Of a stretch of DNA of 64,000 nucleotides, positions 32,371 through 40,311 are shown one piece after another; the stretch's first letter is position 1, and each line of letters begins with the position of its first letter. The position numbers and the translations under genes were made by a program. Under the pieces are notes generated by a model. That model did not search any database, was not told where the DNA came from, and saw only the letters and a list, made by a program, of their open reading frames with translations. Source of the DNA: Streptomyces cavernicola (GTDB lineage: Bacteria; Actinomycetota; Actinomycetes; Streptomycetales; Streptomycetaceae); the NCBI RefSeq assembly GCF_029968035.1, contig NZ_JASCIQ010000032.1, positions 1-64,000 of the forward strand, in the 5' to 3' direction.

Positions 32371-32464
32371 GACCTACCTGTTTCCTGAAGCTCTGCGTAC
32401 GTACGTATAAGTGAGTGTGCCGCCCGGCGGACCGGGCGGCCAGTCTCGGGCGGACCCGGCGGGC

Positions 32465-33880
32465 TCAGCGGGGGCCGAGGCTCCAGCGCGGTCCGTCGGG
32501 GCTGTCCTCGATGACGAGCCCGGACTGGCCGAGCTGGTCGCGGATGGCGTCGGCGGTCGCCCAGTCCTTGCGCGCCCGCGCGGACTCGCGCTGTTCGAGC
32601 ACGAGCCGTACGAGGGAGTCGACGACGCCGTGCACGCTTTTATTGAGCACAGCGTCGCCGCGGTCGGCCTCGCCGGCCCAGTGCTCGTCCAGCGGGTCGA
32701 GCCCGAGGACGCCGAGCATGGCGCGGACCTCGGCGAGGCGCTCGACGGCGGCCTCCTTGTCGTCCGCGGCGAGCGCCGAGTTGCCCTGCCGGACGGCCGT
32801 GTGCACGATCGCGAGGGCCTGCGGCACCCCGAGGTCGTCATCCATGGCCTCGGCGAACGCGAGCGGCACCTCGGCGGCGGGGGCGACGGCCTTCCCCGCC
32901 TTCTCGCCGGCTCGCTGCACGAAGCCCTCGATCCGCGCGAACGCCGACTCGGCCTCGCGCAGCGCCTCCTCGCTGTACTCGATCATCGAGCGGTAGTGCG
33001 GGGTGCCGAGGTAGTAGCGCAGGACGATCGGGCGCCACTGCTTGACCATCTCGCTCACGAGCACCGAGTTGCCGAGGGACTTCGACATCTTGTCCCCGGC
33101 CATGGTCACCCAGGCGTTGTGCACCCAGTACGAGGCGAAGTCGTCGCCGTAGGCCTTGGCCTGGGCGATCTCGTTCTCGTGGTGCGGGAAGATCAGGTCG
33201 AGTCCGCCGCCGTGGATGTCGAAGGCGGTGCCCAGGTACTTGTGGGCCATCGCCGAGCACTCCAGGTGCCAGCCGGGACGGCCCCGGCCCCACGGCGTCT
33301 CCCAGCTCGGCTCCCCCGGCTTCGCCGCCTTCCACATGGCGAAGTCCCGCGGGTCCCGCTTGCCGGTCTCGCCCTCGCCGGACGGCTGGAGCAGGTTGTC
33401 GAGCTCCTGGTTGGAGAGCTCCAGATATCCGTCGTACGAGCGGACGTCGAAGTAGACGTTCCCGTCCGCCTCGTAGGCGTGGCCGCGCTCGATGAGGCCG
33501 CGCATCATCTCGACCATCTCGGTCACGTGCCCGGTGGCACGCGGCTCGTAGGTCGGCGGGAGGCAGCCGAGGGCGGCGTATCCGTCGTTGAAGGCGCGCT
33601 CGTTCTCGTACCCGATCGACCACCACGGCCTGCCCTGATCGGCGGCCTTCTTGATGATCTTGTCGTCGATGTCCGTGACGTTGCGGACGAACGTCACGTC
33701 ATAGCCGCGGTACGCGAACCACCGGCGCATGATGTCGAAGTTGAGCCCCGACCTGATGTGCCCGATGTGCGGGGCGGCCTGCACGGTCGCGCCACACAGG
33801 TAGATCGAGACACAGCCCGGCGTGAGCGGGGTGAAATCGCGAATCTGCCGGGCGCTGGTGTCGTACAGGCGAATAGTCAC
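32465..33880 (-). CDS. cysS: Cysteinyl-tRNA synthetase
   Basis: A 471-residue class I synthetase. The HIGH motif is in AAPHIGHIRSGLNFDI (near residue 37), and KMSKS is in DKMSKSLGN (near residue 264). The zinc ligands of the family are present: Cys in YLCGATV, Cys in LECSAMAHKYLG, His and Glu in IFPHHENE. A C-terminal helical anticodon domain follows. The start is GTG at 33880, six bases downstream of TACCCT on the minus strand, suggesting a leaderless transcript. This is the full-length CysS, not the mycothiol ligase MshC, as the normal C-terminal domain is present. Confidence 0.96.
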   Translation of the reverse strand: MTIRLYDTSARQIRDFTPLTPGCVSIYLCGATVQAAPHIGHIRSGLNFDIMRRWFAYRGYDVTFVRNVTDIDDKIIKKAADQGRPWWSIGYENERAFNDGYAALGCLPPTYEPRATGHVTEMVEMMRGLIERGHAYEADGNVYFDVRSYDGYLELSNQELDNLLQPSGEGETGKRDPRDFAMWKAAKPGEPSWETPWGRGRPGWHLECSAMAHKYLGTAFDIHGGGLDLIFPHHENEIAQAKAYGDDFASYWVHNAWVTMAGDKMSKSLGNSVLVSEMVKQWRPIVLRYYLGTPHYRSMIEYSEEALREAESAFARIEGFVQRAGEKAGKAVAPAAEVPLAFAEAMDDDLGVPQALAIVHTAVRQGNSALAADDKEAAVERLAEVRAMLGVLGLDPLDEHWAGEADRGDAVLNKSVHGVVDSLVRLVLEQRESARARKDWATADAIRDQLGQSGLVIEDSPDGPRWSLGPR

Positions 33881-33966
33881 GCATCAAGGGTAGTGGGCCG
33901 GAAGGAGTGCCCCGCGACCCTTCCCGGGAGCGGGGCCACTTTGTGACGGACGTCGAGCCGTACCGC

Positions 33967-34371
33967 TCAGATCCGGCCGACGACCTTGCGCGGAGTGACC
34001 CGCACCACGACGCGCTCGCCGTCCCTGACCGCGTGCGGATTGAACTCGGCGTACGGCTTGCCGGTGTACTTCAGCGAGAGCTCGTCGATGAGCTCCTGCC
34101 CGCCCTCGCTGGTCACCGTGGCGCTGCCGCGGATCTCGGCGTACGAGTACGGGGCGTCGAAGGGCTGCACCACGATGCTGACCCGCGGGTCGCGGCGCAG
34201 GTTCTTCTCCTTGCGCCGGTCGATGGTCGTGGAGAACAGCACGTCGTGCCCGTCGCGCTTCACCCAGACCGGCGAGACCTGCGGGCTGCCGTCGGGCTGG
34301 ATGGTGGCGACGGTGATGAAGACCGGGGAGTCGAGCAGGGCCTTGAGCTCGTCGGAGAGCTGAGCGGGCAT
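33967..34371 (-). CDS. PPOX-class F420-dependent oxidoreductase
   Basis: A 134-residue split-barrel flavin/deazaflavin-binding protein. It has FITVATIQPDGSPQVSPVWVKRDGHDVLFST and RRKEKNLRRDPRVSIVVQPFD, motifs of the F420-binding Rv1155/Rv2991-type PPOX family. Such enzymes reduce substrates with F420H2, though most substrates are unknown. It starts at 34371 behind GGAGGTCTCCCC. It lies between cysS and ispF on the same strand, but with gaps of 86 and 90 bp, so it is probably a single transcription unit. Family assignment is firm; activity is inferred. Confidence 0.88.
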   Translation of the reverse strand: MPAQLSDELKALLDSPVFITVATIQPDGSPQVSPVWVKRDGHDVLFSTTIDRRKEKNLRRDPRVSIVVQPFDAPYSYAEIRGSATVTSEGGQELIDELSLKYTGKPYAEFNPHAVRDGERVVVRVTPRKVVGRI

Positions 34372-34461
34372 CGGGGAGACCTCCGGTTGTCACTGCCGTG
34401 GGCGGTCGTGCGCGGGGCGGAGAGCCCGCCCCGCGCTGTCACCGTACCCAGCGGGTGCGCG

Positions 34462-34965
34462 TCAGACGCGGACGACGAGTGCCGTGGCGATCGCCGCCAG
34501 GCCCTCGCCGCGGCCGGTCAGACCGAGGCCGTCGGTGGTGGTGCCGGAGACCGACACCGGCGCCCCGACCGCCTCGGACAGCACCTTGCGCGCCTCGTCC
34601 CGCCGCTTGCCGACCTTCGGGCGTACGCCGATGACCTGCACCGACACATTGCCGATCGCGAACCCGGCCTCCCGCACGATGCGCGCGGCCTCGGTGAGCA
34701 GGGTGACGCCGGAGGCGCCGGCCCACTCGGGGCGCGAGGTGCCGAAGTGCGCGCCGAGGTCGCCGACGCCCGCGGCGGAGAACAGCGCGTCGCAGGCGGC
34801 GTGCGCGGCGACGTCGCCGTCGGAGTGCCCGGCGAGGCCGTATCCGCCGCTGGCGTCCTCGTCCCAGAGGAGGCCGGCGCACCACAGCTCGCGGCCGTGC
34901 TCGAAGGCGTGCACGTCGGTGCCGACGCCGACCAGCGGCATGTTCGTCAGCGGATCAGAAGCCAT
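34462..34965 (-). CDS. ispF: 2-C-methyl-D-erythritol 2,4-cyclodiphosphate synthase
   Basis: A 167-residue enzyme with the metal-binding motif GVGTDVHAFE (DxH) and the active-site loop GLAGHSDGDVAAHAACDALF. LGAHFGTSRPEWAGASGVTLL and the C-terminal GTTTDGLGLTGRGEGLAAIATALV complete the IspF trimer fold. It converts CDP-methylerythritol 2-phosphate to the cyclic diphosphate in the MEP pathway. Its start overlaps the 3' end of ispD by 11 bp, so the two are co-translated, and both steps of the pathway are thus linked. MPLVGVG at 34941 is an alternative start. Confidence 0.96.
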   Translation of the reverse strand: MASDPLTNMPLVGVGTDVHAFEHGRELWCAGLLWDEDASGGYGLAGHSDGDVAAHAACDALFSAAGVGDLGAHFGTSRPEWAGASGVTLLTEAARIVREAGFAIGNVSVQVIGVRPKVGKRRDEARKVLSEAVGAPVSVSGTTTDGLGLTGRGEGLAAIATALVVRV

Positions 34966-35725
34966 CGTTCTTCCTCCTGCGCGCCAGGACGGCCTCGGCC
35001 AGGACCAGGTCGAGCGGCCTGGTCACCTTGAACGCCTCTTCGTGTCCGGGGACGACGACCACGGGCAGGCCGAGCTGCTCGACCATCCCGGCGTCGTCGG
35101 TGGCGCCCTCGCCGTTCAGCTCGACGGTGTCGTGGGCGCGTACGAGCACGTCCCGGTCGAAGCCCTGCGGCGTCTGCACGGCGCGCAGGCGGGCCCGCGC
35201 GGGGGTGGCGACGACGGGCTCGGGGGCGCCGCGCTCGACGGCCGGCTCGACCTCCTTGACGGTGTCGGCGAGCGGCAGTGCGGGCACGACGGCGGGGGCT
35301 CCGGACTGCACGGTCTCCACGACGGCGTCGACGGTGTCCACGGGCACGAGCGGGCGGGCCGCGTCGTGCACGAGCACGGTGGTGATCTCCGGCGGCAGCG
35401 CGTCGATGCCGGCGCGCACGGACTCCTGCCGGGTGTCGCCGCCGGGCACGACCAGGAAGTCCGTGCGCTCGGGCAGCGAGTGGTCGGCGAGCAGCGACTT
35501 GACCTCGGCGGCGCCGTCGGCGGGCGCGACCACGACGACGAGCGAGACGGCGCGGGAGGCGGCCATCGCCCGGACGGCGTGGATCAGCATGGGCGTGCCG
35601 CCCAGGGTACGGAGCGCCTTGGGGGCGCCCGGTCCGAGCCGCACGCCTCGGCCGGCCGCGGGGATCACCGCGGCGGTGCGGGCGGGCTTCGGGGTGTTCG
35701 GGGATGACTGGGATTCGTCTGACAT
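34955..35725 (-). CDS. ispD: 2-C-methyl-D-erythritol 4-phosphate cytidylyltransferase
   Basis: A 256-residue cytidylyltransferase. It has the CTP-binding signature AVIPAAGRGVRLGPGAPKAL, conserved GGDTRQESVRAG, VLVHDAARPLV (metal-binding Asp), ATPARARLRAVQTPQGFDRDVL and DDAGMVEQLGLPVVVVPGHEEAFKVTRPLDL. It couples CTP to MEP in isoprenoid synthesis. The N-terminal 15 residues are a polar extension. ispF begins within its last codons. The region upstream (35726-35997) separates it from carD and includes a 16-bp tandem repeat; in actinobacteria carD-ispD-ispF are often one unit. Confidence 0.96.
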   Translation of the reverse strand: MSDESQSSPNTPKPARTAAVIPAAGRGVRLGPGAPKALRTLGGTPMLIHAVRAMAASRAVSLVVVVAPADGAAEVKSLLADHSLPERTDFLVVPGGDTRQESVRAGIDALPPEITTVLVHDAARPLVPVDTVDAVVETVQSGAPAVVPALPLADTVKEVEPAVERGAPEPVVATPARARLRAVQTPQGFDRDVLVRAHDTVELNGEGATDDAGMVEQLGLPVVVVPGHEEAFKVTRPLDLVLAEAVLARRRKNDGF

Positions 35726-35883
35726 CTGGTCCGCGTTCAGGGTTTGTGTCCTCGGGCGACGTGGGTATGGCCTCAGCGAACGCCCCCGGCCGACAGGTCG
35801 AGGGCCAGGCGCGCAGCTCTTGACCGTGACCCTTTCCGTGACAACCGGTCGAGGCTGGGCGCCAGTTCACGCCAGTGGCAGTT

Positions 35884-35915
35884 CAGGTACGAACATGCCC
35901 AGGTACAAACATGCC
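35884..35915. repeat. 16-bp tandem duplication in carD-ispD gap
   Basis: CAGGTACGAACATGCC (35884-35899) is followed directly by CAGGTACAAACATGCC (35900-35915), one mismatch. It lies in the 272-bp gap between carD and ispD; nothing else is recognised there. Confidence 0.8.
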
Positions 35916-35997
35916 GCAGTGCCCGGCGACACAGCCTGTCTGTTGGTCAGTCAGGGCTGGTCAGCGGGCACCGCGGCATGGTGTTACCGGTACTGCG

Positions 35998-36480
35998 TCA
36001 GGACGCGAGGACTTCGTCGAGCAGAGCCTCGGCCTTGTCTTCGTTGGTGTTCTCCGCGAGAGCGAGCTCGCTCACCAGGATCTGCCGCGCCTTGGCGAGC
36101 ATGCGCTTCTCACCGGCGGACAGACCGCGTTCGCGCTCACGACGCCACAGGTCACGCACCACTTCAGCGACCTTGATGACATCGCCCGAGGCGAGCTTCT
36201 CGAGATTTGCCTTGTAGCGCCTAGACCAGTTCGTGGGCTCCTCGGCGTACGGCGCGCGCAGCACCTCGAAGACCCGGTCGAGCCCGTCCTGACCGACAAC
36301 GTCGCGTACGCCGACGAACTCCGCATTGTCCGCTGGCACACGAACCGTCAGATCGCCCTGAGCGACCTTCAGCACCAAGTAGGTCTTGTCCACGCCTTTG
36401 ATCTGACGAGTTTCGATGGCCTCGATCAGCGCGGCCCCGTGATGGGGATAGACCACGGTGTCGCCAACCTTGAACGTCAT
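35998..36480 (-). CDS. carD: CarD-family RNA polymerase-binding regulator
   Basis: A 160-residue protein. The N-terminal RNAP-interaction domain (about 1-60) begins TFKVGDTVVYPHHGAALIEAIETR, the CarD/CdnL signature. The C-terminal helical DNA-binding domain has NWSRRYKANLEKLASGDVIKVAEVVRDLWRRERERGLSAGEKRML, including the conserved Trp that wedges into the promoter bubble. CarD stabilises open complexes at many promoters, including rRNA promoters, and is essential in mycobacteria. The ATG at 36480 is behind GGAAGGGG, with a TAGGAT -10 hexamer at 36509-36514. It is upstream of ispD/ispF on the same strand. Confidence 0.95.
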   Translation of the reverse strand: MTFKVGDTVVYPHHGAALIEAIETRQIKGVDKTYLVLKVAQGDLTVRVPADNAEFVGVRDVVGQDGLDRVFEVLRAPYAEEPTNWSRRYKANLEKLASGDVIKVAEVVRDLWRRERERGLSAGEKRMLAKARQILVSELALAENTNEDKAEALLDEVLAS

Positions 36481-37131
36481 GTGACAGGTACCCCTTCCGT
36501 GGCTATCCATCCTAACACGAGAACTGCCTCTTCTGAATGGCGTTTTCGCAGGTCAGGGCATATCTCGGGGCTTGACAACGGCGCCAGGAACGTGCTGCGC
36601 GGGCTTTCCGGAGGTGGGTATTCGCAGGTCGGAGCGGCTGTCCGGGGAACCTGAAACACGCCCGTCACAGACGCCCGCGACCCCTCTCAGGAGGTCGAAC
36701 GTCCCGGTTTGCACGCTTCGAAGTGAGCGGGTTCCGCTACTCCGTTCGGTGTCATGAGAGCCGTTCGAGACAAGTGTGAACGGTTGTGGCGGGAATCCGG
36801 AATTGATCACGCGCGGCGTGATCAATTCCTGTGGCCGCCTCGCATTCCTTACCTGAAATCCATCGGGCGGTCGACGCGATGGATATGTGAATCCCGAACC
36901 ACACACATTCGGCCACATCACGGCACGGGTCCGCGACGGCGACCGGAGGCATAAGCGAGGAGCGCCCCGGCGACGTACCCGCGACGTGCCCAGCGGCGTA
37001 CCGGGCGACCTAGGGGCGGGTCGGGTGCGGCGGGCGGAGAGGGGCTCGGTAACCTAAGCGCGCTGTCAGACCATTACGGACGGCCACAACAGCCGACCCG
37101 TACCGCCCACGTTCAAGGAGTTGCCGCCGCC
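36481..37131. promoter_or_regulatory. Long divergent carD/lipoprotein promoter gap
   Basis: There is no credible gene in 651 bp. The carD promoter (TAGGAT, minus strand, 36509-36514) is at the left. The middle (about 36560-36900) is distinctly AT-richer than the chromosome and holds a 31-base perfect palindrome at 36799-36829. The lipoprotein's promoter should be near 37040-37110. Short open frames here lack ribosome sites and Streptomyces codon bias. Confidence 0.6.
36799..36829. promoter_or_regulatory. Perfect 14-bp-arm palindrome
   Basis: GGAATTGATCACGC-GCG-GCGTGATCAATTCC: both arms match exactly across 14 bp with a three-base centre. The arms are AT-rich for this genome. No T run follows on either strand, so a regulator site or RNA hairpin is more likely than a terminator. 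Confidence 0.85.
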
Positions 37132-37797
37132 GTGAGCCGCAGCCTTCGACGCGGCGCCATCGCCGCCACCGCCCTCGGGTTCTCCATCGCCACCCTCGCC
37201 GCGTGCGGTGCGGGCAACAACGCCCAGACCCTCGGTGTGAAGCCGGACAACGCCGCGACCAAGGTCGGCGACATCAAGATCCAGAACGCGGTTGTCATCA
37301 CCCAGCCCGACCTGAAGTCCACGGGCCCGGCCGCGATCGCCGCGACGGTGTTCAACAACGGCCAGAAGGACCAGGTCCTCGAGTCCATCAAGATCGAGGG
37401 CACGGACAAGCAGGCCGAGCTCAAGCCCGCCAAGGGCGGCAAGCTCACCATTCCGGCGGGCGGCTCCCTGGTGATCGGCGGCGCGGGCAACGCCTCCGCG
37501 GCCCTGCCGAGCAGCCGTGAGGCCGTGCTGGACGGCAACGCCCAGAACGTGACGTTCTCGTTCAGCGAGACCGGCGACGTGAAGATGGAGACGTTCGTCG
37601 TGCCGGCCACCAGCTACTTCAAGAAGTGGGGCCCGGCCGAGGTCCCGGCCGCCGAGCCGACCAAGCCCGTCGCGCCGTCCGAGGGCGCCTCCGGCAAGCC
37701 CACCGAGAGCGCCTCCGGCAAGCCGACGGAGTCCGCGTCCGGCACGCCCGCCGAGGGCGCCGAGGGCGCTGCGGACCACGAGGCCGCCGGCCACTGA
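37132..37797 (+). CDS. Lipoprotein (DUF461/PCuAC-like)
   Basis: A 221-residue lipoprotein. The signal peptide has lipobox LAAC near residue 25. The globular part (about 35-160) is beta-rich, with VKPDNAATKVGDIKIQNAVVI, AAIAATVFNNGQKDQVLESI and GGSLVIGGAGNAS, the DUF461-type immunoglobulin-like fold related to PCuAC copper chaperones. The His/Met metal motif of true PCuAC is not evident, so copper binding is uncertain. The C-terminus is a low-complexity tail with repeated SASGKPTE units. It starts with GTG at 37132. It is followed by a strong terminator. Confidence 0.85.
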   Translation: MSRSLRRGAIAATALGFSIATLAACGAGNNAQTLGVKPDNAATKVGDIKIQNAVVITQPDLKSTGPAAIAATVFNNGQKDQVLESIKIEGTDKQAELKPAKGGKLTIPAGGSLVIGGAGNASAALPSSREAVLDGNAQNVTFSFSETGDVKMETFVVPATSYFKKWGPAEVPAAEPTKPVAPSEGASGKPTESASGKPTESASGTPAEGAEGAADHEAAGH

Positions 37798-37811
37798 CGC
37801 TGCAACGACTT

Positions 37812-37844
37812 AGGGCGGGAACCTTGGTTATCGGTTCCCGCCCT
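37812..37844 (+). terminator. Lipoprotein gene terminator
   Basis: AGGGCGGGAACC (37812-37823) pairs perfectly with GGTTCCCGCCCT (37833-37844) around a nine-base loop, 14 bases after the stop codon and followed by TT. Confidence 0.88.
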
Positions 37845-38011
37845 TTGCGGTTCTGCCAGCTACGGCTCGAACTTTTGGTGCCCTCCCCAAGGGAGGTTCC
37901 TGCTTCACAGCACCGAGCCCGGATGACTCCAGGTCTTACCCGCGCTCCACAAGCGTTTCACCTCTCCGCCCACCCGACGGCGAGGGTTACTTAACGTAGC
38001 GCAGGTGTCGC

Positions 38012-38692
38012 TCAGGGTTCAAACTTGTAGCCCAGGCCGCGGACCGTGACCAGGTAGCGCGGGGCGCCCGGGTCCGGCTCGATCTTGGCGCGCAGGCGCT
38101 TCACGTGGACGTCGAGGGTCTTGGTGTCGCCCACGTAGTCGGCGCCCCAGACGCGGTCGATGAGCTGCATGCGGGTCAGGACGCGGCCCGCGTTGCGCAG
38201 CAGCATCTCCAGGAGGTCGAACTCCTTGAGCGGCAGGTCGACCTTGGAGCCGCCGACCGTGACCACGTGCCGGTCCACGTCCATGCGGACCGGGCCCGCC
38301 TCCAGAGCGGCCGGGGTGACCTCCTCGGGCTCGCCGCGGCGGCGCAGGACGGCGCGGATACGGGCGACCAGCTCGCGGGACGAGAAGGGCTTGGTGACGT
38401 AGTCATCCGCTCCTATTTCGAGGCCGACGACCTTGTCGATCTCGCTGTCCTTGGCCGTCACCATGATCACGGGGACGTTGGAGCGGCCGCGCAGCTGGCG
38501 GCAGACCTCGGTGCCGGGCAGGCCGGGCAGCATCAGGTCGAGCAGGACCAGGTCGGCGCCGTTGCGCTCGAACTCGTCGAGCCCGTCGGGGCCTGTGGCC
38601 GCGAGGGAGACCTCGAAGCCCTCCTTGCGGAGCATGTACGACAGGGCGTCGCTGAAGGATTCCTCGTCCTCGACGACGAGCACTCGGGTCAC
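38012..38692 (-). CDS. phoP: Phosphate response regulator PhoP
   Basis: A 226-residue OmpR/PhoB-type regulator. The receiver (about 1-120) has VVEDEESF, phospho-acceptor Asp52 in LVLLDLMLPG, VTAK and DYVTKPFSSRELVARIRAVLRR. The winged-helix DNA-binding domain has PLKEFDLLEMLLRNAGRVLTRMQLIDRVWG and VKRLRAKIEPDPGAPRYLVTVRGLGYKFE. PhoP governs phosphate starvation responses and represses antibiotic production in streptomycetes. GTG at 38692 overlaps the phoR stop by four bases, so PhoR and PhoP are co-translated. Canonical PHO boxes lie in the phoR-phoU gap. Confidence 0.95.
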   Translation of the reverse strand: MTRVLVVEDEESFSDALSYMLRKEGFEVSLAATGPDGLDEFERNGADLVLLDLMLPGLPGTEVCRQLRGRSNVPVIMVTAKDSEIDKVVGLEIGADDYVTKPFSSRELVARIRAVLRRRGEPEEVTPAALEAGPVRMDVDRHVVTVGGSKVDLPLKEFDLLEMLLRNAGRVLTRMQLIDRVWGADYVGDTKTLDVHVKRLRAKIEPDPGAPRYLVTVRGLGYKFEP

Positions 38693-39987
38693 GGAAGGAC
38701 CTCCGGGGCAGGGATCGGCTCGCGGGTCTCGCGAGACTCGTGCTGAGCGGTGTGGGTGTCGGTCTCGGGGTCCGCGCCCGGGTCCTCGTCGTCGAGGTCG
38801 TCGCGTTCCGCGGTGGTCTGGGGGCCGCGGTCGCGGGCGGCGCCCGCCTCCGGCAGCCGGAGGGTGAAGGTGGAGCCCTGTCCCTCGGAGCTCCACACGG
38901 TGACTTCCCCGCCGTGCGAGGCGGCCACGTGCTTGACGATGGCGAGGCCGAGGCCGGTGCCGCCGGTGGCCCGGGAGCGGGCGGGGTCGACGCGGTAGAA
39001 GCGCTCGAAGATGCGCTCCTTGTCCTTGTCGGAGATGCCGATGCCCTGGTCGGTGACGGCGATCTCGATGAGGTCGCCCCCGGGTGCGTTGACCCGGCGT
39101 GCGGCTATGCCGACGCGGGTGCGGGCCGGGCTGTAGTTCACGGCGTTCTCGACGAGGTTGCCGAGGGCGGCGGCGAGCTGGCCCCGGTTCCCCCATATGT
39201 GCAGGTCGGCGGTGCCTCCCGCGGCCATGGTGATCTGCTTCGTACCGGCCTGGTGGCGGCAGCGGTCGATGGCCTCGGTGACGAGTTCGTCGACGCGGAC
39301 CGGCTCGGCGTCCTCCAGCGGGTCGTCGTTCTGCACGCGCGAGAGGTCGATGAGCTCCTGGACCAGGTTGGTCAGGCGGGTGGCCTCTATCTGCATGCGG
39401 CCGGCGAACCGCTCCACGGCCTCGGGGTCGTCGGCCGCGTCCATCACGGCCTCGGAGAGGAGGCTCAGGGCGCCGACGGGGGTCTTCAGCTCGTGGCTCA
39501 CGTTGGCGACGAAGTCGCGTCGTACGGCCTCGATGCGGCGGGCCTCGGTGAGGTCCTCGACGAGCAGGAGCACGAGCCGGGAGCCGAGCGGGGCGACGCG
39601 GGCGGAGACCGCGAGGGCCTCGCCGCGACCGGTGCCGCGGCGCGGCAGGTCCAGCTCGACCTGGCGTATCTCGCCGTCGCGGCGGGTGTCGCGGGCCATC
39701 TGCAGCATCGGCTCGACGGCGAGCTTCCCGCCCCGTACGAGCCCGAGGGCGTACGCGGCGGAGCTGGCCTTGACGACGGCGTCGGCCTCGTCGAGCACGA
39801 CGGCGGAGGAGCGGAGCACGGAGAGGACCGTGTCCACGCCGGGCGGCAGGACCGCGTCCGTGTGCAGGGAGGTTCGGGTGGGGCGTCTCTGGTCGCGCTC
39901 GCTCCAGCGGAACGCCAGCATCGCGATGACACCGGTGCACACCCCGGAGATCGCTGCCGCTGCGGCGACCGCCGCGTTCACGTCCAT
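38689..39987 (-). CDS. phoR: Phosphate sensor kinase PhoR
   Basis: A 432-residue kinase. One transmembrane helix at the very N-terminus (VAAAAAISGVCTGVIAMLAF) is followed by a PAS-like region (about 50-150). HisKA contains phospho-acceptor His165 in NVSHELKTPVGALSLL. The HATPase has NLVENAVNYSP (N box), VTDQGIGISDKDKERIFERFYR (G1/F box) and GGTGLGLAIVKHV (G2). An acidic C-terminal tail of about 45 residues is typical of the Streptomyces protein. It is first in the phoR-phoP operon. In streptomycetes phosphate status is thought to be relayed through the Pst system and PhoU. Confidence 0.95.
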   Translation of the reverse strand: MDVNAAVAAAAAISGVCTGVIAMLAFRWSERDQRRPTRTSLHTDAVLPPGVDTVLSVLRSSAVVLDEADAVVKASSAAYALGLVRGGKLAVEPMLQMARDTRRDGEIRQVELDLPRRGTGRGEALAVSARVAPLGSRLVLLLVEDLTEARRIEAVRRDFVANVSHELKTPVGALSLLSEAVMDAADDPEAVERFAGRMQIEATRLTNLVQELIDLSRVQNDDPLEDAEPVRVDELVTEAIDRCRHQAGTKQITMAAGGTADLHIWGNRGQLAAALGNLVENAVNYSPARTRVGIAARRVNAPGGDLIEIAVTDQGIGISDKDKERIFERFYRVDPARSRATGGTGLGLAIVKHVAASHGGEVTVWSSEGQGSTFTLRLPEAGAARDRGPQTTAERDDLDDEDPGADPETDTHTAQHESRETREPIPAPEVLP

Positions 39988-40060
39988 GCCTTCAGGTTAT
40001 GCACGGATCAACACCCGGCCACAGCGGTCGAGGTGTCATCTCGAACACTCGTCGCCGAGA

Positions 40061-40093
40061 GTTCACCGGTGGTACGTGGCTGGTTCATTTGGG
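40061..40093 (+). promoter_or_regulatory. PHO box (PhoP direct-repeat units), phoR-proximal
   Basis: Three consecutive 11-bp units read GTTCACCGGTG, GTACGTGGCTG and GTTCATTTGGG. The last matches every position of the Streptomyces PHO-box unit G(G/T)TCAYYYR(G/C)G; the first matches 9 of 11. The box ends about 74-106 bp upstream of phoR, consistent with autoregulation. Confidence 0.8.
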
Positions 40094-40167
40094 TGGCCCG
40101 GCGGGATCGGCGCAGGTGGGGCAGTGGGGCGTACGGGACAACTGGGGCGCTGTTCGCGTCGCTCAGA

Positions 40168-40200
40168 GTTCACCTGGGAGACAGGGGCGATTCACATGGG
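40168..40200 (+). promoter_or_regulatory. PHO box (PhoP direct-repeat units), phoU-proximal
   Basis: Units GTTCACCTGGG (11/11 to the consensus), AGACAGGGGCG and ATTCACATGGG (9/11) follow each other with exact 11-bp spacing. They lie about 112-144 bp upstream of phoU, a position typical for PhoP activation. Confidence 0.85.
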
Positions 40201-40311
40201 ATGCCGGTCCCCGTCGCGTTCCGGCCGCACCGTGGGAGCGTGGGGTCACAGCCCCGGCACCGTATTACAGGGGCAGTGGCCCTGGCGGCACGTACTCAGA
40301 GAGGGAACTCC

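Noticed and set aside
32465..33880. cysS as the mycothiol ligase mshC
   Set aside because: The full-length synthetase C-terminal anticodon domain is present and the gene lies in the rlmB-cysS-ispFD neighbourhood typical of true CysS.
36572..36954. Short open frames in the carD-lipoprotein gap
   Set aside because: They have no ribosome site, contain codons rare in Streptomyces, and their third-position composition is not that of genes.
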